A stretch of 64,000 bases of DNA. Origin: Clostridiales bacterium. Its GTDB lineage: Bacteria; Bacillota; Clostridia; TANB77; CAG-508. Below the pieces are notes generated by a model, which did not search any database, had not been told where the DNA came from, and saw only the letters and a list, made by a program, of their open reading frames with translations. Where the stretch lies: NCBI GenBank assembly GCA_019417465.1, contig DXVF01000010.1, positions 1 through 64,000 on the forward strand, written 5' to 3'. Position numbers and translations under genes: made by a program. Shown one piece after another: positions 45,324-54,297 of the stretch (within the stretch, counting starts at the first letter, position 1; every line of letters starts with the position of its first letter).

Positions 45324-48086
45324 TTATGCGTTTTTTCCACAACAATTCTTATATTTTTTGCCCGAACCACATGGACATGGGTCATTTCTTCCGATTTTTG
45401 GTCCTTGATTAACAACTGTTTTATTCATTCCGCCTTCTTTTTCTGAAAGGTTTCCATCTACTAGATTAATTGCTGTATCTTCTAAGCTTGCATTTGTAAT
45501 TTGAGCTGACTCAGTTCTTGTTATTCCTTCTTTCTTTTGGATATGTAATAAAATCTTTGATACTTCGTTTTTGATATCCTCAACCATTTCATCAAACATA
45601 TCAAAACCTTCTATTCTATATTGAACAACAGGATCTTTTTGGCCATATGCACGAAGACCAATACCATTTTTTAATTCGTCCATATTATCGATATGATCCA
45701 TCCATTTTTGGTCTACTACTTTTAACATTACAACTCTTTCAAGTTCTCTTAAATCTTCTTCACCAAATTCTTTTTCTTTTGATTCGTATATATTATTAAC
45801 TTTTTCTTTTAATTCGTTTATTATATTCTCTGGGTTTATTTTTTCTTGTTTCAAAGAATCTAATTCATCAATGCCGAAGGACATCTTAATATCTTGCATA
45901 AATGCTTCTTTGTTTACATTTTCTACATCTGATGTATATACTGCTACTAAGCTTTCTATAGAAGAATCCATCATTTTTAGGATGTTTTCTTTTAAATTTT
46001 CCCCATCTAGAACTTCTCTTCTTTGTTTGTATATGATTTCTCTTTGTGTGTTCATAACATCATCATATTGAAGTACATGTTTTCTTATACTAAAGTTTCT
46101 ATCTTCTACTTTCCTTTGAGCAGATTCTACAGCATTTGATATAATTCTTGATTCGATTGGCATATCTTCATCTGCACCTAAAGTATTATATACTTTTGAG
46201 ATTGCATTTCCACCAAATATTTTCATTAAATCATCATCTAATCCAATATAGAATCTAGATTCTCCAGGATCTCCTTGACGTCCACTACGTCCACGAAGCT
46301 GATTATCAATTCTTCTTGATTCATGTCTTTCTGTACCAATAATTTTTAAACCGCCTGCTTCAATTACTTTTTGTTTTTCTTCTTTTATTTGTTCATCATA
46401 TTTCTTTTCTAATTCTCTAAATTTGGCTCTTGCATCTAATATTTCTTTATCATCTGTTTCGTTAAAAGCTGTAGCTTGTTCTATTTGCTCTTTAGAGTAA
46501 TTCAATTTTCTCATTTCTTGTTTTGCTAAATATTCACTATTTCCTCCAAGCATAATATCTGTACCACGACCAGCCATGTTTGTAGCAATTGTTACTGCAC
46601 CTGGTTTACCTGCTTGTGCTACAATTTCTGCTTCTTTTTCATGATATTTAGCATTTAATACAACATGAGGTATACCCTCTTTGTTTAATAAATTGCTTAA
46701 TTTTTCAGATTTGCTAATAGATACTGTACCTACTAGAACTGGTTGCCCTTTTTCATGGCTTGCCTTTATATCTTTTATAACAGCTCTAAATTTAGCATCT
46801 TCATTTTTGTATACAATATCGGAATTATCTTTTCTTATCATTGGTTTATTTGTTGGTATTTCTATAACATCTAATTTATATATTTCTTGGAACTCGTTTT
46901 CTTCTGTCATAGCAGTACCAGTCATACCAGATAATTTTCCATACATTCTAAAGTAGTTTTGGAATGTAATTGTTGCTAAAGTTTTAGATTCGTCTGCAAT
47001 TTTAACTTTTTCTTTTGCTTCAATTGCTTGATGTAATCCGTTGTTATATCTTCTTCCATACATAATTCTTCCTGTAAATTCGTCTACAATTAGAACTTCT
47101 CCATCTTTTACGATATAGTCAACGTCTTTTTTCATAATTCCATATGCTCTTAATGCTTGATTTACATTATGAACTAATTCTGAGTTATCTAAATCGTTAA
47201 AATTAGATATTCCAAATTCTTGTTCAGCTTTTTTTATACCTTTTTGTGTAAGAGTTGCAGATTTTGCTTTCAAATCTACTATATAATCAAATTTTTCATT
47301 ATCTTCTGCTTGTTCATAATCTTTTACATCTTCTTCTACAATTATTTTTGGAGTTAATTTTCTAACAAAACTATCTGCTTTTTTATATAAATTTGAAGAT
47401 GCACTTGCTCTACCAGAAATAATAAGTGGAGTACGAGCTTCATCAACTAAAATACTATCAATCTCGTCTACGATTGCATATGATAATTTTCTTTGTACTA
47501 ATTGATTTTTGTAAATAACCATGTTGTCTCTTAAGTAATCAAATCCAAATTCATTATTTGTTCCATATGTAATATCACAATTATATGCTTCTTGTTTTTC
47601 TTTTGGATTCATTCCATTTATGATAAGACCAACTGTTAGTCCTAAAAATCTATATACTTTACCCATCCATTCGCTATCTCTTTTAGCTAGGTAATCGTTT
47701 ACTGTAATTACATGAACGCCTTCTCCTGTTAATGCATTTAAATATGCTGGAAGTGTTGCAACTAAAGTTTTTCCTTCACCAGTTTTCATTTCTGCAATTC
47801 TACCTTGGTGCAAAATAATACCACCTATTAATTGAACATCGAAATGTCTTAATCCTAAAACTCTTTTAGATGCTTCTCTTACTACTGCAAAGCTTTCTGG
47901 TAATATATCATCTAAAGTTTTTCCTTCTGCAAGCTTTGCTTTGAATTCTGATGTCTTGTTTTTTAATTCATCATCAGATAATTTACTTATGGATTCTTCT
48001 AATTCATTGATGCTTGCTACTATTGGCATAACTCTCTTAACTTCTTTTTCACTATAAGATTTAAATACTTTGCTAAATATACCCAT
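45324..48086 (-). CDS. secA: Preprotein translocase ATPase SecA
   Basis: A 920-residue motor of Sec protein export. EMKTGEGKTLVATLPAYLN is Walker A and IVDEIDSILVDEARTPLIIS the DEAD-like motif. TIATNMAGRGTDIMLGG, RGRSGRQGDPGESRFY and the zinc-binding end CPCGSGKKYKNCCGKN (SEC-C) are also present. The length is normal and no in-frame CGG is present. The 3' end abuts a region with an integrase, and a diverged SEC-C fragment lies at 33355-33420. GGGAG precedes the ATG. Confidence 0.97.
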   Translation of the reverse strand: MGIFSKVFKSYSEKEVKRVMPIVASINELEESISKLSDDELKNKTSEFKAKLAEGKTLDDILPESFAVVREASKRVLGLRHFDVQLIGGIILHQGRIAEMKTGEGKTLVATLPAYLNALTGEGVHVITVNDYLAKRDSEWMGKVYRFLGLTVGLIINGMNPKEKQEAYNCDITYGTNNEFGFDYLRDNMVIYKNQLVQRKLSYAIVDEIDSILVDEARTPLIISGRASASSNLYKKADSFVRKLTPKIIVEEDVKDYEQAEDNEKFDYIVDLKAKSATLTQKGIKKAEQEFGISNFNDLDNSELVHNVNQALRAYGIMKKDVDYIVKDGEVLIVDEFTGRIMYGRRYNNGLHQAIEAKEKVKIADESKTLATITFQNYFRMYGKLSGMTGTAMTEENEFQEIYKLDVIEIPTNKPMIRKDNSDIVYKNEDAKFRAVIKDIKASHEKGQPVLVGTVSISKSEKLSNLLNKEGIPHVVLNAKYHEKEAEIVAQAGKPGAVTIATNMAGRGTDIMLGGNSEYLAKQEMRKLNYSKEQIEQATAFNETDDKEILDARAKFRELEKKYDEQIKEEKQKVIEAGGLKIIGTERHESRRIDNQLRGRSGRQGDPGESRFYIGLDDDLMKIFGGNAISKVYNTLGADEDMPIESRIISNAVESAQRKVEDRNFSIRKHVLQYDDVMNTQREIIYKQRREVLDGENLKENILKMMDSSIESLVAVYTSDVENVNKEAFMQDIKMSFGIDELDSLKQEKINPENIINELKEKVNNIYESKEKEFGEEDLRELERVVMLKVVDQKWMDHIDNMDELKNGIGLRAYGQKDPVVQYRIEGFDMFDEMVEDIKNEVSKILLHIQKKEGITRTESAQITNASLEDTAINLVDGNLSEKEGGMNKTVVNQGPKIGRNDPCPCGSGKKYKNCCGKNA

Positions 48087-48494
48087 TTATTTTCTCCCTT
48101 TCTATCTTATGTAAATATGTATTTTATTACTTCCATAGTAATATACCACTCTTTATTATTTTTAGCAAGTAGAAATTATTATAAATTTTACTAAGATATA
48201 ACAAGTGATCTATCTATGGCGGTTGTAAATGAGCACTTTGAAGAACAATAGTGGGCTTTTTGAACATTTTTTCTGTTTAGAACATTTTAAAGCTTGCGTT
48301 TAATTGTTCGTGTGCCAATTTTTGATAAAAAATTGTGTACAATTATTTTTATATAATAGGAAAGTTCTATTATAGAGTAAAATTTAACTAACATGTCTTT
48401 CCTATTATATAAAAATATATGGCATATATTTCTTATTTTAGAATATTATTTATTAATATACTTGCTTAGTAACTAAGAGAAAGAGGGTTTTTCT
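48087..48494. other. Intergenic region upstream of secA
   Basis: Non-coding DNA of about 400 bp. It contains a long stem-loop, TATAATAGGAAAG near 48352 pairing with CTTTCCTATTATA near 48399, of unknown role. A more GC-balanced stretch lies at 48210-48320 with no open frame or recognised RNA. Divergent promoters for secA and the next plus-strand gene should lie here. Confidence 0.5.
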
Positions 48495-49043
48495 ATGTTT
48501 ATATATAATTTTAAACTTAATGGTAATAAGTTAATTAAAAATTTTTTTATTTTTTTACTTATTATAGTACTTATTATATGTGGAGTTATAGTTTATAAGA
48601 TTTTTGGATCAAATATTCGAACTTCCAAAGTTAATGATAAATTAAACTCTGGAAAAATCAATGAATTAAACAGTAGAAATTATACAAATATACTAAATGA
48701 AGTTCATAATAATTTAAGTTTATATACAGGTCAAAAGATTAAATTTACTGGCTTTGTTTATAGAGTTTATGATTTCTCAGAAGAACAATTTGTTTTAGGA
48801 AGAAATATGGTTATTAGTTCAGATTTTCAAACTGTCGTAGTTGGTTTTTTATGCCATAGTAATTTGTCTAAAAATTTTGCAGATAATACTTGGATAGAAA
48901 TAGAAGGTGAAATTACAAAAGGTAATTATCATGGAGAAATACCTGTTATTGAAGTTACAAAAATAAAACAGATAGATAAACCAAATGACGAATATGTTTA
49001 TCCACCTGACGACTCATATATTCCTACTTCTAGTATATTATAA
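48495..49043 (+). CDS. Membrane-anchored protein, TIGR03943/YcgQ C-terminal-like
   Basis: A 182-residue protein with one N-terminal membrane segment (IFLLIIVLIICGVIVYKIFG) and an outside domain. GQKIKFTGFVYRVYDFSEEQ, FVLGRNMVIS and WIEIEGEITKGNYHGEIPVI resemble the C-terminal domain of TIGR03943/YcgQ-type proteins that work with YcgR-like permeases. The Cys-rich CCAADA-type segment of that domain is replaced by SSDFQT, and no permease partner is next door. The function is unknown. Confidence 0.55.
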   Translation: MFIYNFKLNGNKLIKNFFIFLLIIVLIICGVIVYKIFGSNIRTSKVNDKLNSGKINELNSRNYTNILNEVHNNLSLYTGQKIKFTGFVYRVYDFSEEQFVLGRNMVISSDFQTVVVGFLCHSNLSKNFADNTWIEIEGEITKGNYHGEIPVIEVTKIKQIDKPNDEYVYPPDDSYIPTSSIL

Positions 49044-49137
49044 CCTGCTAGGCGACTTCAGAATTTATGGGCAAAATTCTATATAGCATTTTTCATTAAG
49101 CAATCTTTTTGCCCTGAATCCTCTGCTCCTTGCTTGG

Positions 49138-50236
49138 TCACTCTCTATCAAATATTGATTTCATTATTCCTTTATCAATCAAAGTAGAAAAAATATTTTT
49201 TAATACTATTAAAATAATTGGTCCTATAAGCATTCCTAAAATTCCTATAAATTTAAATCCTGTATACATAGCAATCAAAGTAAATATTGGATGAATTCCA
49301 ATTTGTTTACTAACTATCTTTGGTTCTATTAGTTGTCTTACAATACTCATAACTGCCCATAGCCCTAAAATTGATAAGCTAAGTGTAAAATCTCCATTAC
49401 AAGCTGTTATTATTGCCCAAGGTAGCATTACTGTTCCAGAGCCAAATATAGGAAGCGCATCTACAAAACCTATTCCTAATGCAGCCATTAATGGATATTG
49501 TACATTTAATCCTATAAAATTGAATATATATAAACCTATTAATGAAATTATAAATGAGATTAATATTAGAATTGATTCTGCTTTCAAATAACAGCCTAAT
49601 GCTTTGGCAATTTCTCTTATATGTTTTATCAACCTTTTTACCCATGTTTCAGGTAAATGATGTTCTAACTGATCTAACATATATATTTTATCTGTACAAA
49701 TAAAATATAGTGATAATACACAAATTACAATATAAAAACCAATTGTTGGTAGTGAAGTTAATGTATTTACTACTTTAGTTAGCCCTGTCTTTAACCAAGT
49801 AGATAATGTACCTAAAAAGTCTCCTGCCCCATTTTGTATTATATTTTGTATTTCCTCTGGTATTTGTATTTTGTTAAATTCTGGTCTAGAAATTAAATTT
49901 TGAATTTGTGCATATATTTTTTCAAAATATCCATTAAGTCCTGTTAGCATATTTGATGCCTCTTGAATTAATGTGGTTACTCCCCAGACTATAAGTCCAG
50001 TTATTATACCAATTACTATTACAAAAACAATTATAGCGCTTGTCCTTCTTTTTAATTTAAATTTTTTCATTAGAAAACGTATTACTGGTTCTATTAGCAT
50101 AGAAAGTACGAATGCAACTAAAAAAGGCATATAAAATATTGCTAGTTTAAAACCTAAATATACACCGAATTATCATTATTATTAAAATAAACAATTTCCT
50201 TAAGACTTTTGTCCAATAATTTATATCTACAACCAT
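49138..50236 (-). CDS. AI-2E family transporter, +1 recoded near the N-terminus
   Basis: A ~365-residue membrane protein of the AI-2E/PerM family with about eight helices. The plain open frame begins at MPFLVAFVLSMLIEPVIRFL, which lacks the first helix. Upstream, an ATG at 50236 behind AGAGGT reads MVVDINYWTKVLRKLFILII for 23 codons and then meets ATT CGG TGT. Skipping the C at 50167 gives GVYLGFKLAIFYMPFLVAF, the expected first helix joined to the main frame. Cargo in this family varies (autoinducer-2, sodium/proton exchange). This is one of ten CGG shift sites. Confidence 0.85.
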
Positions 50237-50305
50237 ATGTAATACCTCTATAATATATTTTATGTTATTTAAATAATTTTATTCCAACAATTTCTGACTC
50301 ATAGG

Positions 50306-50364
50306 CAAGGACGAAGAATTTTGGTCTAGCATTTTTTAAAGTGTCCCCAATTTCTTCGTCCTTG
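50306..50364. repeat. REP-like inverted repeat
   Basis: CAAGGACGAAGAA and TTCTTCGTCCTTG are perfect 13-bp arms (longer with mismatches) around a ~33-base centre. It lies between the CBS-domain gene and the AI-2E gene and may act as a terminator. Confidence 0.7.
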
Positions 50365-50390
50365 TCACTTTCTTTGTGTCAAATGTTTAA

Positions 50391-50828
50391 TTACTCTGCA
50401 TTTTTAGTTTTACAGTCACATATATTTTCTAAAGTATCACATATTCCTTCTGTACTTATCTGTTCGTTTTGAGCTAAATCGCCTAATGTTAAAATTCCTA
50501 TAATCTTGTTGTTTTCTATTACTGGTAATCTTCTAATTGCATTCTGAGACATTAAGTTTTCAGCTTCTTTAACATCTGCATTTGCATCACAGCAACATAC
50601 ATTAGAAGTCATGATATCACTAACAGGAATTGTTTTGCAATCTTTATCACATGCTACTGCACGCAAAATAACATCCCTATCTGTAACAACACCTACTACA
50701 TTTTTAGAGTCATCACATACAGGAACACATCCAATATGACTATTACTCATTAATTTTGCACAGTCACATACTGTAGTATTAGGAGTAACAAATTTTACAT
50801 CATTACACATACAATCTTTTACTTTCAT
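50391..50828 (-). CDS. CBS-domain pair protein
   Basis: A 145-residue protein made of two CBS domains, VKDCMCNDVKFVTPNTTVCD through GVVTDRDVILRAV, and VSDIMTSNVCCCDANADVKE through IGILTLGDLAQ. CBS pairs bind adenosine nucleotides and regulate partner proteins. It is unusually rich in Cys (about 12), concentrated around the domain starts and at the C-terminus. GGTAGG precedes the ATG at 50828. Confidence 0.88.
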   Translation of the reverse strand: MKVKDCMCNDVKFVTPNTTVCDCAKLMSNSHIGCVPVCDDSKNVVGVVTDRDVILRAVACDKDCKTIPVSDIMTSNVCCCDANADVKEAENLMSQNAIRRLPVIENNKIIGILTLGDLAQNEQISTEGICDTLENICDCKTKNAE

Positions 50829-51006
50829 AATATCCATACCTACCTTTTTAAAATTTTAAAATTCAAAAATGATTTACGTTTTGGGCTTGATTTTTTATTT
50901 TTAAATTATAGAATATAACAATAGCGGGCATAATTTAAATTTTTGACCTTTTATAGAATATTCTAATAATTTAAAAATCATATTATTATTTTTTGCAAAT
51001 AAGAAA

Positions 51007-51036
51007 AAGATATGCACGTTATATTTTGCATATCTT
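51007..51036 (-). terminator. Terminator after the Pro-rich protein gene
   Basis: AAGATATGC and GCATATCTT form a stem on the minus strand, followed by TTTTTCTT, just past the stop at 51045. Confidence 0.8.
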
Positions 51037-51044
51037 GTATTTTT

Positions 51045-51671
51045 TTAAAAATTTAAATAATCGTTGTATTCAAAGTCACGCATACCTGGTCTTGGTCTTG
51101 GAAATGGTGGTCTCATTGGAGGCCTTGGTTCTGGAAATGGCGGTCTTACTGGTGGTCTACCTGGAAAAAATCCTCCTCCTAATAATTGATTTAGAATTAA
51201 AATTCTAATTAAATCTCTTAATAAAGGATTATTCGGCCTACGCTCTCGTGATTCTTGAAGATTTCTATTTTCTCCACTTTCTTGTAATTTAGAATCTTTT
51301 ACTTCTCTATTTTCAGTTTGCTTTTGAGTTACTGTTTTAGAATTACTTAATTCTCTTGTTTCTATATTTACATTTACTATATTTATTTCGTCCGCTTCTA
51401 TATTGTTATATATTTCCATTGTCATTTGTTCTACTAATTCGTTTGTTATAGGTCTTGTATTATTCTGACAAATTTTACATACCATTGGATTAATAATCTT
51501 ATAAATGTCTGGATATAAGTCTTCTATGTTATCTTGCATCATTCTGTAATTGTTATTATATGTAGGTGTAGAATAATAACTTTGTTCATAATTTTCGTTA
51601 TATGAATTTAGATTATTCCTATTATATCCAAGAACATTTTTCATATAATCTTCGTACTCATTATAATACAT
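51045..51671 (-). CDS. Spore-coat-like Pro-rich protein
   Basis: A 208-residue protein. A Tyr/Asn-rich N-terminus (YYNEYEDYMKNVLGYNRNN) is followed by a conserved-looking unit DLYPDIYKIINPMVCKICQN with a CxxC pair, a charged Glu/Asn/Ser linker, and a Pro/Arg-rich tail of PPFPEPRPPMRPPFPRPRPG type. No signal peptide is present. The composition recalls spore coat proteins of Clostridia (inference). AGGAGG precedes the ATG at 51671. Confidence 0.6.
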   Translation of the reverse strand: MYYNEYEDYMKNVLGYNRNNLNSYNENYEQSYYSTPTYNNNYRMMQDNIEDLYPDIYKIINPMVCKICQNNTRPITNELVEQMTMEIYNNIEADEINIVNVNIETRELSNSKTVTQKQTENREVKDSKLQESGENRNLQESRERRPNNPLLRDLIRILILNQLLGGGFFPGRPPVRPPFPEPRPPMRPPFPRPRPGMRDFEYNDYLNF

Positions 51672-51897
51672 ATTATTACCTCCTGATTTTATATTATGCT
51701 TTATATTATGCATTTTGTAGCATATATGTTACAATTTTTTAACAATTTATGTTATATTTGATTGTAAAAGTAACAATAATTCGTACATTAATAACTATTT
51801 TACTAGATACTCTATCAATTGTTATTGATAGAGATTTACTTAAGAAATTTTATCTACAAAGATTAACGAAATAATATATATATTCTTTATTTAGAAA

Positions 51898-51926
51898 ATT
51901 GCTACCTATAAAATATAGGTAGCAAT
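51898..51926 (-). terminator. Terminator after murD
   Basis: ATTGCTACCTAT and ATAGGTAGCAAT form a near-perfect stem eight bases beyond the murD stop, with a T-rich tail on the minus strand. Confidence 0.85.
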
Positions 51927-51933
51927 CTGTTTT

Positions 51934-53340
51934 TTACTCTTCTACTTTATTTACCAACTCTTTAAATATATCTCCTCTTTGATACGCATTTTTAAACATA
52001 TCGAAACTAGCACTACCTGGTGAAAATAACACTACTTCTCCTGACCTTGTAAGTTCATTTGCTATATCTACACATTCTTCTAAACTATCACATTTATATA
52101 TTTCTACAATTTTATTTTGATTATGCATTTCTTGTTTTACTGCATTATATATTTTTTCTGAAGTTTGACCTATTAAAAGTAATGTTTTTACTTTATCAAC
52201 AATAGGTTTTGCCATTGGAGTATAATCTAAATTTTTATCATATCCACCTGTTATTAAAGTAAGTTCCTCATTAAATGCATTAATGCCTGCTATAGTTCTT
52301 GTAGGAGAGGAACTTGCTGAATCATTATACCACTTCACTCCATCTATATCTCTTACAAATTCTAGTCTATGATGTACTCCTTTAAATTCGCTTATAGCTT
52401 TATTTTGAGTATCTATATCTACTAAAGGTGCTGTTGCAGCTATTGCTGCACATATATTTTCAAAATTGTGAATACCTTTTATATAAATATTTTTTGTATT
52501 CATAATATGTCTTCTTATTCCATTTTCACAAGATTTAATTTTCTCATCATCATATATAATTCCATTTTCTAATTTTGTTTTACTACTGAAAAATATCACT
52601 TTTCCATTTGCTTCTTTTTCAAATTCTCTAGTAATATCATTATCATAATTTAAAATTAATATTCCATTTTTATCTTGATATTTAAAAATATTTTTTTTAC
52701 TTTCTATGTATTCATCATAAGATTTATGAATATCTAAATGGTTTGGTGTTATATTAGTAATAATCGAAATATCAGGACTTATTTGCATATCCATTAATTG
52801 GAAACTACTTAATTCCAATATAACAATATCATCTTTTTTCATCTCTTCTACTTTTGTAAATAGTGGTACTCCTATATTGCCACCTAGATAGCAATTATAT
52901 CCTTTTTGTTTTATTATTTCGTAAATTAAACTTGTTGTTGTGGTTTTACCATCACTTCCAGTAACTCCTATTATTGTTCCAGGACACATTTGCATTAACA
53001 TTTCAATTTCAGATGTTAAAATTGCACCTCTTTCTACTTCTTTTACAATTTCTTTAGTATCTGGTCTACAACTTGGTGAACGAAATATAATATCAAATCC
53101 TTGCAGTCTTGAAAGATAATCTTCTCCGAATGACATACCCATATAGTAATTTGATATTGTATCAATAATATTTTTATCTATATCATCTATATTTCTTCTA
53201 TCAAAGACCGAAACTTTGGCACTTTTTTTGTTAAAATATTCTAATAATGGTATATTGCTAACACCAATTCCTATTATTGCCACTTTTCTATTTACAAGGT
53301 AATTATTAAACTCTTCTAGTTTTTCATTAATCTTTTCCAA
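51934..53340 (-). CDS. murD: UDP-N-acetylmuramoylalanine-D-glutamate ligase
   Basis: A 468-residue Mur ligase that adds D-glutamate in peptidoglycan synthesis. It has an N-terminal UDP-binding fold with IIGIGVSNIPLLEY, the ATP site GVTGSDGKTTTTSLI, ILELSSFQLMD, NITPNHLDIHKSYDEY and the C-terminal VKWYNDSASSSPT with LITGGYDKNLDY. All core motifs and a normal length are present. It stands alone rather than in a dcw cluster here. Confidence 0.95.
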   Translation of the reverse strand: MEKINEKLEEFNNYLVNRKVAIIGIGVSNIPLLEYFNKKSAKVSVFDRRNIDDIDKNIIDTISNYYMGMSFGEDYLSRLQGFDIIFRSPSCRPDTKEIVKEVERGAILTSEIEMLMQMCPGTIIGVTGSDGKTTTTSLIYEIIKQKGYNCYLGGNIGVPLFTKVEEMKKDDIVILELSSFQLMDMQISPDISIITNITPNHLDIHKSYDEYIESKKNIFKYQDKNGILILNYDNDITREFEKEANGKVIFFSSKTKLENGIIYDDEKIKSCENGIRRHIMNTKNIYIKGIHNFENICAAIAATAPLVDIDTQNKAISEFKGVHHRLEFVRDIDGVKWYNDSASSSPTRTIAGINAFNEELTLITGGYDKNLDYTPMAKPIVDKVKTLLLIGQTSEKIYNAVKQEMHNQNKIVEIYKCDSLEECVDIANELTRSGEVVLFSPGSASFDMFKNAYQRGDIFKELVNKVEE

Positions 53341-53558
53341 TTTTTATTCCCTCCAAAAGTTTATTCTATTTATAACCAAATATAATAGAAAGCCAAAAAG
53401 AACTTTACTATTATAACATAATATGCTTTTTATATATTATTAGTTAACATTTCTATGTATTATATACTAAAATAAAAATTTTAACAACTGCAAATTTTTA
53501 TGAATATTTTTTGGAAATTTATGCACAATATAAATATCACGAATGGAGGTGTAAGATT

Positions 53559-53645
53559 ATGTCAGAAAAAAATAATCAAAACAACCAAAACAGAAAAAAT
53601 AATAATAAGAATAACAATCAAAAAAATAATAAAAACTGTGATTAA
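53559..53645 (+). CDS. Asn-rich 28-residue peptide
   Basis: MSEKNNQNNQNRKNNNK followed by NNNQKNNKNCD. About half of the residues are Asn, with Lys and Gln making up most of the rest. GGAGGTG is ideally placed ahead of the ATG, which argues for real translation. The composition recalls small spore or coat-associated peptides in Clostridia, but no family is certain. A REP-like palindrome lies just after its stop. Confidence 0.55.
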   Translation: MSEKNNQNNQNRKNNNKNNNQKNNKNCD

Positions 53646-53652
53646 TTTTATG

Positions 53653-53680
53653 GTGGACAAGGGGACGGTTCTCTTGTCCA
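53653..53680. repeat. REP-like palindrome, copy A
   Basis: A 28-bp element containing GGACAAGGGGACGG and CTCTTGTCC, an imperfect palindrome. Its exact reverse complement occurs at 59813-59840. Related GGGGACGG/CTTGTCC elements are common in Clostridia genomes and are linked to RAYT-type REP transposases (general knowledge). A T-run follows, so it may double as a terminator. Confidence 0.8.
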
Positions 53681-53687
53681 ATCTTTT

Positions 53688-54110
53688 TTATGCGAATTTT
53701 TTTATTGCTTGGTTGACTAGTGTAGTATTAGCTATTTCTACGTGATAAGCTATTCCATAAGCTGACCATTTCTTTGCAAAACGTTCAATAGGAATTCTCT
53801 TTTCTCTCATCAAGTCATTCAACCTGTTTAATCGTATTTCTGTTTCTCGATTAATTATATTGTTCTTCAATAAATAATTGAAAAACATTGCAGCTTTTCC
53901 ATAATAACCGTCTTTCGCATTTCTTGCCAGTGTTATTAATGCTGGGATAACATCCCCAAATTCTGATACAACAAAGATGTCAAAAACTGGATAAACCCAA
54001 TAATTTCGTTCTTTTTGCAAATGACACATGTTATAAAAGATTGTTGGATTTTTGTCCTCTATGGAATTTAATGTTCCTTTCCGACAAAGTTCTGTAAGCA
54101 TTACTTCCAT
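53688..54110 (-). CDS. Hypothetical protein with in-frame CGG
   Basis: A 140-residue, mostly helical soluble protein (DVIPALITLARNAKDGYYGKAA could be part of a repeat-type helical fold). I recognise no family. It has an in-frame CGG at codon 10 (ELCRKGT; minus codon 54081-54083). A +1 shift there would stop the frame a few codons later, so if CGG is a shift site this gene is silent, starts downstream, or is a recent arrival. It lies next to a REP palindrome. GGAGG precedes the ATG. Confidence 0.5.
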   Translation of the reverse strand: MEVMLTELCRKGTLNSIEDKNPTIFYNMCHLQKERNYWVYPVFDIFVVSEFGDVIPALITLARNAKDGYYGKAAMFFNYLLKNNIINRETEIRLNRLNDLMREKRIPIERFAKKWSAYGIAYHVEIANTTLVNQAIKKFA

Positions 54111-54297
54111 TTTACTTTTCCTCCATTGTTTGGGTAAATTTTCTCACCTGACCTATGAGTATCTAAATATGATTTTAAGCATATTGCGTATAATATTTTA
54201 ACACAGTTTTATGTATATTTCAATAATTTGATTATATTTTTATGTTTGCTTCTATTTCCGCTTCTACTATTTTTTGTTTCATATATTAATTTTATAT

